This document shows, piece by piece, positions 20,461-31,494 of a DNA stretch of 64,000 nucleotides. This stretch comes from Sarocladium kiliense. Its lineage: Eukaryota; Ascomycota; Sordariomycetes; Hypocreales; Sarocladiaceae. The stretch is from contig JAUZTG010000029.1 in assembly GCA_030734395.1 (NCBI GenBank), positions 7,068,001 through 7,132,000 of the forward strand, written 5' to 3'. Position numbers and translations under genes: made by a program. The notes beneath the pieces were generated by a model. It did no database searches. It saw only the letters and a program-made list of their open reading frames with translations, and was not told the DNA's origin. How positions within the stretch are numbered: the stretch's first letter is position 1; each line of letters opens with the position of its first letter.

Positions 20461-21333
20461 TCATGCTGGACTTGACCTTCTGCTAATGCCAGCTTCTGGA
20501 CCCTGTTCCACGCCCACTGAGAGTCGATGTTTAGAGGGCGTATCTGATACACTGCAAGCACACAAGCTAGGTGACAGCGCTAGATCCTGGAAAAACCTTG
20601 CCAATCTGCTCAAAACTGCCAGTTCAAACTTCAACTTGACGCTGTAAACAAGGCCTTTAAGAACGATTTGGAGAATCCGAAAGCTCGCATATTGAACGCC
20701 CAAGAGAACCAAGTCCATGACGACAAGGACTATATTCATGACCATAAGCTCTGTCATTAATCGTCGTTTCCGCTTTTCCGACGTATATTTCAAGACTTTG
20801 GCGGTTGCCCAGATGTAAAGTCCCGATATGATGAGCTCCTGGATGGAGAAGACGGTGATCTGTATATTCTCCATGATGTAGTATCCTCGTTTGACCCCGT
20901 TAGGCGTTGGCTCAAGATTATAACACAAAGCCAAAACGGTAGTCGGTATGAGAAGAATAAAGGCATTGATGATTATCATACCCAGCACACCACGAAGGAC
21001 ACGCGGCATCTCGAGAACAAGATTAAGGCGTGACCACAGAACGAGTGACTGGGCAATGATATAAGTCCACCACCCAATAATAGTAATAGTGCTTTGGACA
21101 AATGAGTCGGTGGTTATGTCGAAGAAGTAGGTTGAAAAGCCAAGATAAGAAACGATCAGGCCGAGACTTGCCGCCAGAAGACTCCAGAAATAGCATCCGG
21201 CATATTTCGTGAAGGTAGCAAAGATTAGGATAATAATTTCCAGGGCATTGAATAACGTGATTGCTATACAACCAGAGAAAAAGAATGCGACAGACGGGCT
21301 GCTCTCGCTGGCTTGGCCGAAGGTCAACATCAT
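20461..21333 (-). CDS. seven-helix integral membrane protein (DUF7703-like)
   Basis: A single exon of 290 residues. About seven hydrophobic segments can be counted: FFFSGCIAITLFNALEIIIL, FWSLLAASLGLIVSYLGF, TITIIGWWTYIIAQSLVLW, LGMIIINAFILLIPTTVLAL, ITVFSIQELIISGLYIWA, LMVMNIVLVVMDLVLLGV and a less clear one near LQIVLKGLVYSVKLKFEL. A basic tail follows. The spacing, with a long cytosolic KYTSEKRKRRL loop, fits a family of fungal seven-helix proteins of unknown function. The starts ATGATG at 21333 give a sensible short N-terminus before the first helix. No enzyme or receptor motif is visible. Confidence 0.75.
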   Translation of the reverse strand: MMLTFGQASESSPSVAFFFSGCIAITLFNALEIIILIFATFTKYAGCYFWSLLAASLGLIVSYLGFSTYFFDITTDSFVQSTITIIGWWTYIIAQSLVLWSRLNLVLEMPRVLRGVLGMIIINAFILLIPTTVLALCYNLEPTPNGVKRGYYIMENIQITVFSIQELIISGLYIWATAKVLKYTSEKRKRRLMTELMVMNIVLVVMDLVLLGVQYASFRILQIVLKGLVYSVKLKFELAVLSRLARFFQDLALSPSLCACSVSDTPSKHRLSVGVEQGPEAGISRRSSPA

Positions 21334-22829
21334 TCATAACCGGGAGGGGTCGAATATTCCAGTATAGTGGAGGAGAATGATTGTTGCACATGTGGACTTC
21401 ATGAGCAGATTAATCACATTATTTATATATCATGAGAAATCTTCTTGCTTGCTGTGGAACATAGGAAATGAGAAATAGGAGGGTTGTGGCTGCCTTCATC
21501 CTCCAGCAAGGTTGCCTCACCACCATGTTGTGGCATGATATTCGCGTTCTACAACCAATTACTCAGAACGGCTGGCCCACACCTGCAAGCCTCTTGTTCA
21601 ATCGACCAGATTCTAGAACAATTCTAGAACATCCCTTGCCAGCCGTCTCTCACAAGATGTGACTCCACTAACAAGCCCTATTTCTATTTGTCTTGGGACC
21701 AAACTTGAACGTATTCACTACGCCCTCAGTAAACCTGGAGTGTAGCGATCAGCTTCCCACTGGTCAAAACCAACCAGAGGCCAGTGATCGTCGTTGATGT
21801 GCGACGGCACTAAGATGGAACGCCACAAAAACGCGGGGAAGCTGTGCGTGGAAGGTTGTGTGATACTGGTGACGAATGCAACCTTGACGCAGATCCACAA
21901 TTTTGGATTTCCTGAACATGTCCGCGATCACTCAGGTCCATTGACAACGCTCAAACGAATGGCGCCAACGATTCGTGCAGTATGCTTGGTCATCAAAAGC
22001 ATTTCCATCACACCTTTCTAACCTAACCGAAGTACTGCTCATAAACAGAGACAACAGGGGCAACAGAGGCAACCCCCCACTAACATGCCCTCGTCAAGAC
22101 CTCACCACCTCACCCTTCATGTTCTACTTAGCTTGACTTGGTTCCTGTTAGCTGTCTATGGCTTATCACGTCCCGCCACTTTTCAGTTCAGCCTCTTCGT
22201 TAGTCACAAAGCTGCTAAGATATATGCCTCACCGTATTGCGCATGACGCCAACATAATTGGAACCTGAAAAATGCCATTCTCGATATGTCCCTTATTTCG
22301 CCTATCCTCAAGCTTCAATAACCCCAGGCGTTGTTCCTGAGCTTTTATATGGAAAATTAATATCTGTTATAGGTATCTCAAGTGTATGTATGACTGTGGT
22401 TCAGACAGTCCCCAATACGAAGTTTACGGCATCGGAGTCTGGCCCTTATTAAATCATACAACGGATAGGACAGTGTGGCCTGCTAGATAAAAAGGTGTGT
22501 GTGGCTTTCTAATTACCTCTCTGAATTTGCTCAGTTATTATAGGTCATGAAGACTTATTATGATATGGCAGGAGGTATCCGCTAAACTCAACAAGGAATA
22601 ACAGCTTAGCAATGAACAGTGGAGGTTAAAAGCAACCGAAGACTCTGACTTCATAACGACGTAGTTGCTGTCGAGTGGCCGACGGAACACTATTGAACTC
22701 AAACCTACACTAAGAGTGACAGAATGCGCGGTTAAACCTTAAAAAATCGTCAAAGCTTGTATAAGGTGACGGCTTAACTGGCACCCGGACTGTCCTAGCG
22801 CCGTAACCTTAACACTACATTGCAGCAGG
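21334..22829. other. intergenic, nothing recognised
   Basis: AT-rich sequence without a supported gene, RNA gene or repeat on either strand. Confidence 0.4.
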
Positions 22830-23304
22830 CGTCCCGTTCTCGGCCACACTGGTACTTGGGGACATACACGGGAGTATCGTCGACAGTTACGAGGACAGGG
22901 GTCTACTGCGTGTTAAGGTCGACGACAAAGCCAGCCTCAGCCCGGAGATCCTGACCCATAAGGATGACTAGGAACTCAATTTCCCAGGGCTGCCTAGAGG
23001 CAAGCATGCCTACGTCGCTCAGGTCGACAGCCGAGATATCGGACACATCGAGATTCATCCTGGCTCCGCCTTCAACCCTGAGACAGTCCCAATACGCGGC
23101 CTAGGCTTATGCAACGGCAGCTTACGCGAGACGTGTGGTATTTTCATCCGCTGCGGTGACTACAGCGTTGAACTCGTCAATAACGTCGCCATCGCCGTCA
23201 TCAAGGCGGCCAACGGGAAGCAGAGTGCCTGTTGTCATTTGTCTCCTGCGATCTGACTGAGGATAGTCCTCCAACGATCGAAGAGAAGCTTCAGGGCTAC
23301 CCAC
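22830..23304 (-). pseudogene. unidentified decayed reading frame with four stops
   Basis: One minus-strand frame keeps protein-like composition across about 158 codons (GRLDDGDGDVIDEFNAVV, then MNLDVSDISAVDLSDVGML and PWEIEFLVILMGQDLRAEAG) but is interrupted by TAA, TAA, TAG and TAG. All four could come from CAA or CAG by C-to-T change. The family is not recognised and the ends are uncertain. Confidence 0.35.
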
Positions 23305-24912
23305 GGTCCCGCATCACACCTACCATCATACTAGGACTACTCAGCCCTGCCCTGTGTCAACTACTATATAAGTCCAGCCACACCCCTGACGCCCGTGCTT
23401 TCACTTTGCATCTTGCTTCACACCTTCATCAATCAGAAACACAGCTGCCAATCTTCTCGTCATCAAGAGCCCTCGTTGCGAGGATCTTGAAAGCACGTCG
23501 CAGCCCAACACCGTCCCACGCAAATTACCAATAACGAATCACTTGGGGCTTCCTGATGGCTTGCCATTTCTACAGAGACACCATAAACAGTACAATCCAT
23601 CGCTAAGCAGGCACCGCTTCCTGCGAGGTCGCCACATAATAAGCTGGCATACTGAGGTATTCGTGAAGCCCAGATCTGGGACCACAGTGACCTTTTGTGT
23701 GGATGTCATCTTCTACGTCCTGCGGCCTACCCATGTCCCATTCCTGCTATGAAGCTACCCATCGGGTGGTGTTGGTCTTTTGGGGAGGGGGCAATGTGGC
23801 AACATGGGATTTTCGAGAATCCCATCCGTGAATGATGGGCATTCGCAGGTGGCGAGTCCGGTGGTGCAGGAGCTGGCAGTTCTTGGACCGACATCCGTCG
23901 CGTCATACCACACCGTTCTGAGGGCACAATCCAAGTCCGGTACTCGACTAAACTCAAAGATAAGGATTTACCGAGTGAGGAGGAATAGCTTGAGGAATAT
24001 TTTCAAGGGAGAACGGATATGATTGCATGCTGAGATATAATGAAAAATCCTGTTTCGTTGTGAAGACTGAGCATCTGCCACTGCTCACGTGGGAATGATC
24101 GCCTGCGAGTATGGAAGCATAGCAATGAAGGCTTCACCTTGTCAATTCCAGAAGCGCGCTAGATGTTGAGTCAGCACACAGTATGCTAGCGCAAAGAATG
24201 CTGGGCACATCGCATGCTGAACTCATGGAATCGTTACCCCAGATCTAGAACCACCAGTGACTCTTAGCGGGGGTCAAGGCCGCTGGACGGAAAATACACT
24301 TACTTACTTACTTACTTGGCGGGGGTCAGAAAATAGGACATCTCGATCTATTTTTAGGGGGGACGGTTTCGTCCCCTGTTCGGACGAGTGAGAACTTGCC
24401 AACGCGTCGAATTGACTTGGTTGGCCTAAGCCTGTGCACCTTTTGCTCCAGAGAGCTGATACCGTTGCAGAAATGTCCCTCGGCACTCGTCTGTTGTTCG
24501 CTGACTGGTTGCATCTGCACGTTTCGGGAGGCTGCCGATGAGGGTGTCAAGGCAGAGTGATTGACGAAATACTGAATGCAATGAAAAGGCAACGTAGCTT
24601 AGCGAGCACTTGCCAGATAGCTTGTAGATCATTGGATCTCGGAACTACCATATTGTGTTGCCTGCATTACTGGTGATGGCCGTCCTGGCGGTCTGATTAT
24701 TATGCACGAGCTCACTGATTGATGGCTAACTTGGGCAAAGGTGGTGACTATTACTTGATCCGACTTGAAGTCTAAGCTTTAACCCCACATACCACGATGG
24801 CGTTCTCAAAATTTATGCCCACAATCCTACTGAAGAGAGAATCCCGGCATCAGAAGGAGGACACATCATCGAATGACAATATTGACAGCGTCATCTCACC
24901 CCAGATCCAGCC
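23305..24912. other. intergenic, with a short ACTT microsatellite
   Basis: No gene recognised. Bases 24298-24316 hold about five ACTT units. Confidence 0.4.
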
Positions 24913-26371
24913 TCACGATCCTTTTATCTTCTCCAGTGCCATTTTGATCCAATCTGGTGCATCACTCAGCGCCTGGTGCTGGTTCTTCTTTCTCTTCAGC
25001 AAAAACCCTTGGATCTCTGCGGGCGAGAACACGCCATCTGGAACCAGTCCTCCAAATTTCTCAGCAAGAGTTGCCAAGATAGATGGCTCGCACAGTTGGT
25101 GGTCTTCTTTGGGACTTCGCGAACCGGAGGCCTCGTACATTCGGTAAAAGAGATCCGCGGCTTGTAAAGAAGAGGCGTTCTTGAAGGCAACCCGCACATC
25201 CACGCGACCAGGCCTCACGAGTGCCGCGTCAAGAGACTCAGGCTTGTTGGTACTCATAATGAGTACATGGCCTTCATGAGATGCAACGCCATCGATTGCA
25301 TTTAGAAATCCGGAAAGGGTTATGCCAGTAAAGAAGACTGAGTTATGACCGCCTCGCTCATCTGCTCTCAGCTTCCTCTTGTTGTCTTCTCTGCTGCCTT
25401 CTTTATACTCCTCCGTCACCTCATCATGGCTAGTAGTGCGCTTGAGGCCAGCACTATCGATATCTTCCAGCAAGACGATGCAGCGGCGGGGCAACTTAAC
25501 GAAAAGGGCCTGAAGATCTTCCTCAGTGACTTCCCCCAAGTTCACAACGTAAAGCGACAGTCCAAATACACCAGCTATTACAAAGGCATAACTAGTCTAT
25601 CCGGTACCGGGTGGTCCATGAAAAAGGTAACCGCGCCGCAAAGGAATACCACGAGCTGCATACCAGTCAGATGCTGCTGGATGCAGGTATTCATTCATGT
25701 CATCCAGAACACTATCCCTTGATGCTGGATCTAGAATGACAGTCTGTAAAGGTCTTATGGGTCTTCGGGACGCCATCTCCCACATGTTCCAGTAAAACCG
25801 ATAAGTCTTCGTTTGTGGTCGATAAATCGTGGTAAGTCGATGGCTATCCTTGTGATAGAGGGACTTTGCATCATTGAGTAAGTTCTTGATTGGTTCTAGT
25901 CTTGTTATCAACCATCAAGTTCTGTCTTTTCTTATCACCATAGTGGCTCTTACCCGCAGAATTTCGCAGGCAGGAAATCTTAACATACTCCTGATCCTTC
26001 GAGGCGGAGAACCCATCCGTGTTTGTAAATGACTCCTTCTGCCGGATGATGCGGAAGAGAATACCATTGTGCCGAAGATGAATTGATCCTATCGCTGAGA
26101 TAAACCGTGGACTCTGGAGACCGAGTTAGAACTACTGGTTTGCCATCATCGAAGGAGAAGAACTTCCGGTTCGTGCAGCCTGGTTAGAGAAGTTCAGGTA
26201 CTGGGGATTATCCTTGCCGTCTCTCATCCAGGAGGAGGGACCGTCGGACTCTTCCTCCCAAGCATCCGGCTGTCTAATCTTCGCCATCAAGTGCCGGTTG
26301 GACGGGCGCTCTGACAACCATAGCATGACATGATCGTACATTTCGTCACCCTCGCAAAACGTGCCAATTGC
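24913..26371 (-). pseudogene. BCS1-like AAA ATPase pseudogene
   Basis: The 3' two thirds match fungal BCS1-type AAA proteins: TIYRPQTKTYRFYW, GIPLRRGYLFHGPPGTG, CIVLLEDIDSAG (Walker B), GFLNAIDGVASHEGHVLIMS and the arginine finger region LVRPGRVDVRVAF, ending KIKGS. The Walker A lysine codon is replaced by TAG (25597-25599), and the same frame continues after it (TSYAFVIAGVFGLSLYVVN). A 58-bp intron (25896-25953) restores SAEPIKNLLND. Upstream, MYDHVMLWLSER and IGSIHLRHNGILFRII lie in one frame interrupted by stops near 26132, while the neighbouring frame reads FFSFDDGKPVVLTRSPEST, implying further frameshifts. BCS1 itself moves the Rieske protein across the mitochondrial inner membrane; many fungal paralogues have unknown roles. 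The MULE 3 end at 26427 lies just upstream and may have cut off the promoter. Confidence 0.8.
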
Positions 26372-26426
26372 TGGTGTTTTCCTGTGATGATTTTGGAAGG
26401 TTTGGACTCAGATCGCCTTAAAACAA

Positions 26427-26508
26427 GGGAATTGATAGGGGGGCATGGCACTTTTGATACGGGGGCATGACTCTTACGGGGGCATGACTTTTATTACATC
26501 TTATTGGA
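26427..26508 (+). repeat. MULE 3 left terminal inverted repeat
   Basis: Inverted copy of 29897-29978. A GGGGGCATG motif recurs three times and could be the transposase binding site. Confidence 0.88.
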
Positions 26509-26709
26509 TAGGATTCCATCGACCCATAAATACATCCGCACAAGGGCGGTAAAGCTAGCTTTGCTAACAAGACCTCCCTCTCAGTATAGAAGCAAGGGGT
26601 CGACTACGTAGAATAGGTCCTGCCTAGGCGTCAAAACAAGGTCTAGTCTTCTATAAATTATAGAATAAAACCAACTTTATTACATCCTTAAAGAAAGCTA
26701 TCTATACCT

Positions 26710-29604
26710 CTATTCTCTAACTATTATACAAGAAAGAATCTCATCATCGCTCTCAACCATCTCCCATTGACTCCTTCGCCTCCGGATGCTTGGTTGCATC
26801 CTCCGTCCGCTGGCACGCACCCCTGTAGTTCTTCCATTTTGTAGAACAGCTGACTGACTACCTGTCTGGAGCTGGGACGCAGAATTAGCCTGGTTATAAG
26901 TCGACCTATTCCGACTCCCGGATGGTCGACCTCGCCTCCGTGTCGCCCGGCCAGCTGGTTGGGTTGCTGGGTTGCTGGCTGGTTGGATATTGGACTGGTT
27001 GCTTGCCCCGATAGCTAGCCGCATTGGAACGGCCTGTGTAGTGTTCTTAGGCCTACCACGGAGAGCAGTGGCGATCTTAGGGTCGAGGATCCGTCGGTAG
27101 GGATCTCGAGAGCTTGACTCTCGCAACAGCCACCGTGGATGGATGTCCCACTTTATAAAAGGTATACCAGCTACTATCTTCGAGTAGATCTTGTGGTAAC
27201 AAGGGATACCCAGCTCTGCCGATATTGAGCAATCCTCACTACAATCCCCAAGAGGATTAGGGAACGGATTCTTCCCCGTTGGCATCGCTTTCCTTGCCAG
27301 TCGATACTGCTTTGTGACCAATCCAAGCCCTTTTGACGAAACCGTTGTTCGTAGTTCGCCTAGGTACTCTGAACTCGGCCCAAGATACTCCCGGCCAGTT
27401 AGTACCTCATCCTCTGCGCAGGCATAGGTAAAGTCCCGCTCTTGGTCTCTTATCATATCCTGCATCGCCTCAACTAGTCGATAGAGGTGGCTCATGCCAT
27501 TGAGAAGGTAGCTCTTGACGTTGTTATTGCTTGCTTCTGTGCCAGAGGTGACGCGGATACCGAAGTTGCGATACTTGCGGATGAAGCAGCGCGCCCATTG
27601 AGCCCTGACAGGCATGTAGGTTCCATAGAGATATCGCAGGATCGGCCGCTGGTCATCAAACTCCCGACAAAGATTTACCCACGCCTTCTCGTGCGCCTCT
27701 TCGGTCTCAGCGAAGACGACAAGCTTCCATATCATAAGAACTCCTCGGTAGCTGTGAGGGATATCCTCGGCTGCTGGCTCGTGGATGAACTGTCGGTCTT
27801 TGGGGCTTAGCTCTGCTTGTGTCTGTGGGGCATTTGCCTCCACGTCACTGCCATCAGGACTGCTGCTGCTGTCGTGGCTGCGATTCTTAGCCCACTTCTG
27901 CTTTGACTTGAGGAGGACGTTGGAATTTATATGGTGGATGCAGAGCTGCTGCTGTACGTCGGGGAACTGATCGTTTAAGGCGGCTTTCATCGAATCGTCG
28001 AAGTCAGTGATGATAGTGTCTGGTTGTCGGATTGAGTGCTGTTCCGCTAATTGCCGAATGCTTTCGGAAAGGAACTGGAACCCTTCCCGTCTCTCGTTGT
28101 CGATCAACCCGAAGGCGGCATTGAAGACCGACCCCAGGCAAGTCTGTCCCGTTGCTTGGAATAATGGGAGTTTGAACCGGTTGGTGTTGTATGTGTTATC
28201 AAAGCTGATGACCTCGGGGAACCGCTTCCACATCTGTAGGCAGTAGGGGAAAGTCCAGACAAGGCCAAGAAAACGGTTCCGGTCATCGTCCGCCCACTTG
28301 ACGAGATAGGGAATCTCCCTCTGGTCGAAGAGCTTGATGAGTGCTGCTGTAGGTGTGTATCCATCCAACTTCTCGCGGTTGATAAGAGACCTGGCGTTAT
28401 AGATGTCTCTCTGTGTGAAGACAGACCCAGGGTGTTGCTCCTGGACGACCGCCCGCACATCCCGAGCCCGGATTCCAACCCGGCGGCTTGTCGATTCAAC
28501 TGTAGCCCTGATCGGCGTAGAGAGCCTCCTGTGGGAGGGATGGGCAGATGGTCCGATACTCCGGCGGTGGTTATGCTGACGGTGTTCAGGGTTCGAGTGC
28601 TGTCGTAAGAGCCACTTCCCCTCCTCTAACGCCTCTGCAACAACCATCCACTTACAGCCACACTTCCGGGACTTGCGTTGTCGGATCCCTGCGCCTCTAG
28701 GAGACCTTGGTTCTCCGAATCGATCACATTGGAATGAATATCTGACCTTCCGGCCTTTATATGAGTAGGCATTCCGTCGAACAATGCCAAACCCATGAGC
28801 TTTTGCGAAGGTATTCACCCAATGGAAGAGAACCTTGGCTGATGGTGCTGTATCGCCTGGGATTGGTGGATTTGGGATAGGGTCTGGGGTAGGCGATGAG
28901 GATTGATGGAAAGGGGAAGAAGTGACTGTCTGTGGGGGTGATGATATTTGGCTAGGTTGGGTAAATATCCCTCGAGGCGGAGAGTATGGCGGAGGGGACT
29001 CGTAGGCATCTGAGCTAAGTGGTGACCAGCCCCATCTCTCACGCCATTGGCGTACTCGTTCGTATGATCGGGCAAGTTCTACAGTCAATTCCCTCCCCTC
29101 CCCAATAACCTCGCGCACCACCTTTAAGGCGGATTCAAACTCGGCCTTCGTTGCAGATGGAGGCCCTTGAGTGGATCGTGCTGGGGGGCAGGGTGGTGGT
29201 AGTGGGTCGGCTTCGGGCCCTGGTATAGGTATTCTGACTCGCTGTGACCGTCGTCTAGATGGGAAATTATTCGAAAGATATATCTCGTGATCGAAACGGA
29301 GCTCCCATGCTGGCTCATGGAGCCCTTGTGATCCATGAGACCGTGGAAAGCTTGAAAAGGTCTGTGGATAAGATGCAAAGAGATTTCCAAGCGCATCTTC
29401 AACGCCGAAACCGTAGTATTGGTCGATACTTATCGCGGTGCTGGCAGCTGATTGTGGTCTATCCGTACTTAGCGATGGGCTGGCCCTGACTTGTTGGCTC
29501 TGTCGCTGTCGTTTTTGAGGACGTGATTGATCGCTTGGGCTAGTCCTTCTGGTTCGGCGTCGTGAATTGCTCTCTGAGCGGGGAGGAAATTCGGATAGGG
29601 ACAT
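26710..29604 (-). CDS. MULE transposase (FAR1-type DNA-binding, MULE DDE, SWIM-like)
   Basis: An intact single-exon frame of 964 residues. A disordered, Pro/Ser-rich N-terminus (1-260) is followed by a FAR1-like zinc domain (VNTFAKAHGFGI, FQCDRFGE, CGCKWMVV, H..H near 345). Next come an HTH-like part, the MULE catalytic core (ISFDNTYNTNRFKLPLF, TIITDFDDSMKAALN, LCIHHINSNVLL, SGTEASNNNVKS) and a SWIM-like segment (CSISAELGIPCYHKIY). A basic AT-hook-like tail (RRRGRPSGSRNR) ends CIIVRE, the same terminal signature as in the other two MULE copies (CIIVRT, CIIVDT). It would cut and paste its element by recognising the 82-bp ends. No stop or frameshift was seen, so it may be autonomous. Confidence 0.92.
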   Translation of the reverse strand: MSLSEFPPRSESNSRRRTRRTSPSDQSRPQKRQRQSQQVRASPSLSTDRPQSAASTAISIDQYYGFGVEDALGNLFASYPQTFSSFPRSHGSQGLHEPAWELRFDHEIYLSNNFPSRRRSQRVRIPIPGPEADPLPPPCPPARSTQGPPSATKAEFESALKVVREVIGEGRELTVELARSYERVRQWRERWGWSPLSSDAYESPPPYSPPRGIFTQPSQISSPPQTVTSSPFHQSSSPTPDPIPNPPIPGDTAPSAKVLFHWVNTFAKAHGFGIVRRNAYSYKGRKVRYSFQCDRFGEPRSPRGAGIRQRKSRKCGCKWMVVAEALEEGKWLLRQHSNPEHRQHNHRRSIGPSAHPSHRRLSTPIRATVESTSRRVGIRARDVRAVVQEQHPGSVFTQRDIYNARSLINREKLDGYTPTAALIKLFDQREIPYLVKWADDDRNRFLGLVWTFPYCLQMWKRFPEVISFDNTYNTNRFKLPLFQATGQTCLGSVFNAAFGLIDNERREGFQFLSESIRQLAEQHSIRQPDTIITDFDDSMKAALNDQFPDVQQQLCIHHINSNVLLKSKQKWAKNRSHDSSSSPDGSDVEANAPQTQAELSPKDRQFIHEPAAEDIPHSYRGVLMIWKLVVFAETEEAHEKAWVNLCREFDDQRPILRYLYGTYMPVRAQWARCFIRKYRNFGIRVTSGTEASNNNVKSYLLNGMSHLYRLVEAMQDMIRDQERDFTYACAEDEVLTGREYLGPSSEYLGELRTTVSSKGLGLVTKQYRLARKAMPTGKNPFPNPLGDCSEDCSISAELGIPCYHKIYSKIVAGIPFIKWDIHPRWLLRESSSRDPYRRILDPKIATALRGRPKNTTQAVPMRLAIGASNQSNIQPASNPATQPAGRATRRRGRPSGSRNRSTYNQANSASQLQTGSQSAVLQNGRTTGVRASGRRMQPSIRRRRSQWEMVESDDEILSCIIVRE

Positions 29605-29896
29605 GCTAAAGGTCTATCGTTATTGGATGGGGGACATATCAGATGAGAGCTTGATTATGTCGCATCAGTCACAAAGGGTGGTCATTTTGACAGGCTAGGT
29701 CCTCATTTAAACAACATGAGGGTGACCTCAATTGATCTATCTATTATTACCAGTCCTGTCAGCGAGGTTGCGAGAGCAACGAATATGTTGGAATATATGC
29801 CACGGCTGCATACCACATGAAGGTTTCTGTGTCTCGAACTCGAGGTACATATTAGAGGTCGGCAGAACCGACTTATGCTAACAAAAATGGGTCCTG

Positions 29897-29978
29897 TCCA
29901 ATAAGATGTAATAAAAGTCATGCCCCCGTAAGAATCATGCCCCCGTATCAAAAGTGCCATGCCCCCCTATCAATTCCC
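29897..29978 (-). repeat. MULE 3 right terminal inverted repeat
   Basis: Partner of 26427-26508, inverted, with one visible mismatch (ATTCTT versus ACTCTT). Confidence 0.88.
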
Positions 29979-30150
29979 TTTTCCATACTCTGGTCAATCT
30001 GCGAAATGGTGTCAACGTCCATAACAGAATGACGACACCGCTGGGGCGTCAGGATCCCGTGCAATGGTTACAAATTGCCGTTGTCCCCGTGTACATTTAA
30101 AATCCATGGTGTTATATAGATGACATCTTCTGTAACATCATCGCGTGTCA

Positions 30151-30531
30151 TCACTCCAGCGAGGCGACGTCCTCTTCCTCGTCAACCTTGTATGAGCCAT
30201 CAGGCTTTGCATGACGTGTGCGATCATTTAGGATATTCGACCTGTCGATAGCTTCCCTCTCATCCTGCCCTACACACATTTTGTCACTACTGCCCGCATC
30301 ACCTCAACCTGTGCTTTACCACTTTAATAGGGGCTTACCTAGCGTCTTCTCGGAATCAGCGTCTTGGGGGCGAATAGGATCCTCAATAGCATCATCATCC
30401 TTTAGGACTGGGATGGGTTCGTCTAGGTCCTTCGTGGCATAGGAGCTGTCTTGGACCTGGCCCTCCGGTGTGTCATTAGAGACATTGGGAGAACCTACGT
30501 CGTCGGTCTGCGGCCACGAGTTTTGGGACAT
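30151..30531 (-). CDS. small acidic hydrophilic protein (103 residues)
   Basis: Two exons (30531-30339, 30269-30151) flank a 69-bp intron with GTAAGC and GTGTAG ends, joined at phase 1 to give 103 residues. The N-terminal two thirds are acidic and disordered. The end reads SNILNDRTRHAKPDGSYK, a basic RTRHA motif followed by an acidic EEED tail; I recall a similar RTR-A-x-P-x-G-x-Y ending in small unnamed fungal proteins but cannot check it. No membrane segment, signal peptide or cysteine. It lies 0.6 kb from the con-10 gene in the same orientation. Function is unknown. Confidence 0.65.
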
Positions 30532-31159
30532 TGTGATATCGTCGTTGTTACCTCTGTTGAGCAAGTGGGGAAGGCTGGTGAAGAAATTTGATGGAATTTC
30601 TGACGGAGATTCTGCTGAAAATTCTCAGTGATGGTGAGATCTTTATATGCGATATCTTGTTCGATATTCATGACATAGAGAGGGCACGGACCGGACATGA
30701 AGTGCGTGTCCCGTGAGGTCAGTCATGATGACCACGTTTTAGGACAGCTCATCAGCCTCGTTAGCGACTCCCACCTTCCACGCAACGATCACATGACGCT
30801 TAGTTAGTGAATCATAGATCTCGAAACGGTGTTCTGGAGGAGGAAGAACTCCGTTTACCCTGCTTCATCTCAGGCCTAAAATGTATGTCCCCCGGTCCCA
30901 AGATGAGCATAGGCTGCCTACATTAGGTTCGGTGAGTGGGTCCCTCAGAACCCCTGGGTTCTTGACCTCCTCCAGGGGATCGTTGCTCGACGTCAAGTTC
31001 GTACATCAAATCCATACGGACAAGCCCAGTCTGCTGGCACTTTGCGACTGGCTGCAGAGGGATGACAAAAAACACACAAGGCATCACATTTCAGTCATTC
31101 AGTTTGGAATGTTGTGTGTAGACCAAGGTGTTGTATTCAAGGTTGTGCTGTGCACAAGT

Positions 31160-31494
31160 CTAAGACGACTGGCCTCCCTTACGTCCCGCTTCCTTAGCCT
31201 TCTCGCTACCAGGCTCGAAAGAACCACTCGAAGCCTGTCCGCCCTGAGATGCGATGTCGCGCTTATAAATATTAGAAATTGATCAACGGCAGTTTTAGGA
31301 GTCTCGATATTACTGACCTGCTTATCAGCGTCCATACTGGCAAAGCCACCGGTGTGGCTTGCCTGTCCGCCCTTGGATGCGGCAGCCTGCACGTCCTCCT
31401 TGGGACTATCGAACCAGGATTAGACGCAAACGTCTCAGATGAGGGAAAAGTGTGCTTACCGATTGGCGAAGTTCCCGGGATTGTTGTCGGCGAT
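31160..31494 (-). CDS. con-10: conidiation protein Con-10 homologue without a clear ATG
   Basis: Three exons (31494-31460, 31405-31318, 31261-31160) with 54- and 56-bp introns reproduce the whole con-10 product: ADNNPGNFANRPKEDVQ, then ASKGGQASHTGGFASMD, then ASQGGQASSGSFEPGSE and a final AGRKGGQSS. Two to three KGG-type repeats mark the family of small hydrophilic proteins accumulating during conidiation and desiccation. The codon where ATG is expected (31494-31492) is ATC, and no in-frame ATG was found between it and the upstream stop of a plausible leader. A non-AUG start, an unseen 5' exon or loss of the gene are all possible; every other feature is intact. Confidence 0.8.

Larger units (their letters stand above)
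26427..29978 (-). mobile_element. MULE DNA transposon 3, apparently complete
   Basis: Terminal inverted repeats of about 82 bp (26427-26508 and 29897-29978) differ at about one position. Each holds three GGGGGCATG-type units, and the outer ends are GGGAATTGATAGGGGGGC. A single 964-codon transposase gene fills the interior. No matching 8-10-bp target duplication is visible beside the ends (TTAAAACAA versus TTTTCCATA), so the flanks may have rearranged. Near-identical ends and an open gene suggest recent activity. Confidence 0.88.
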
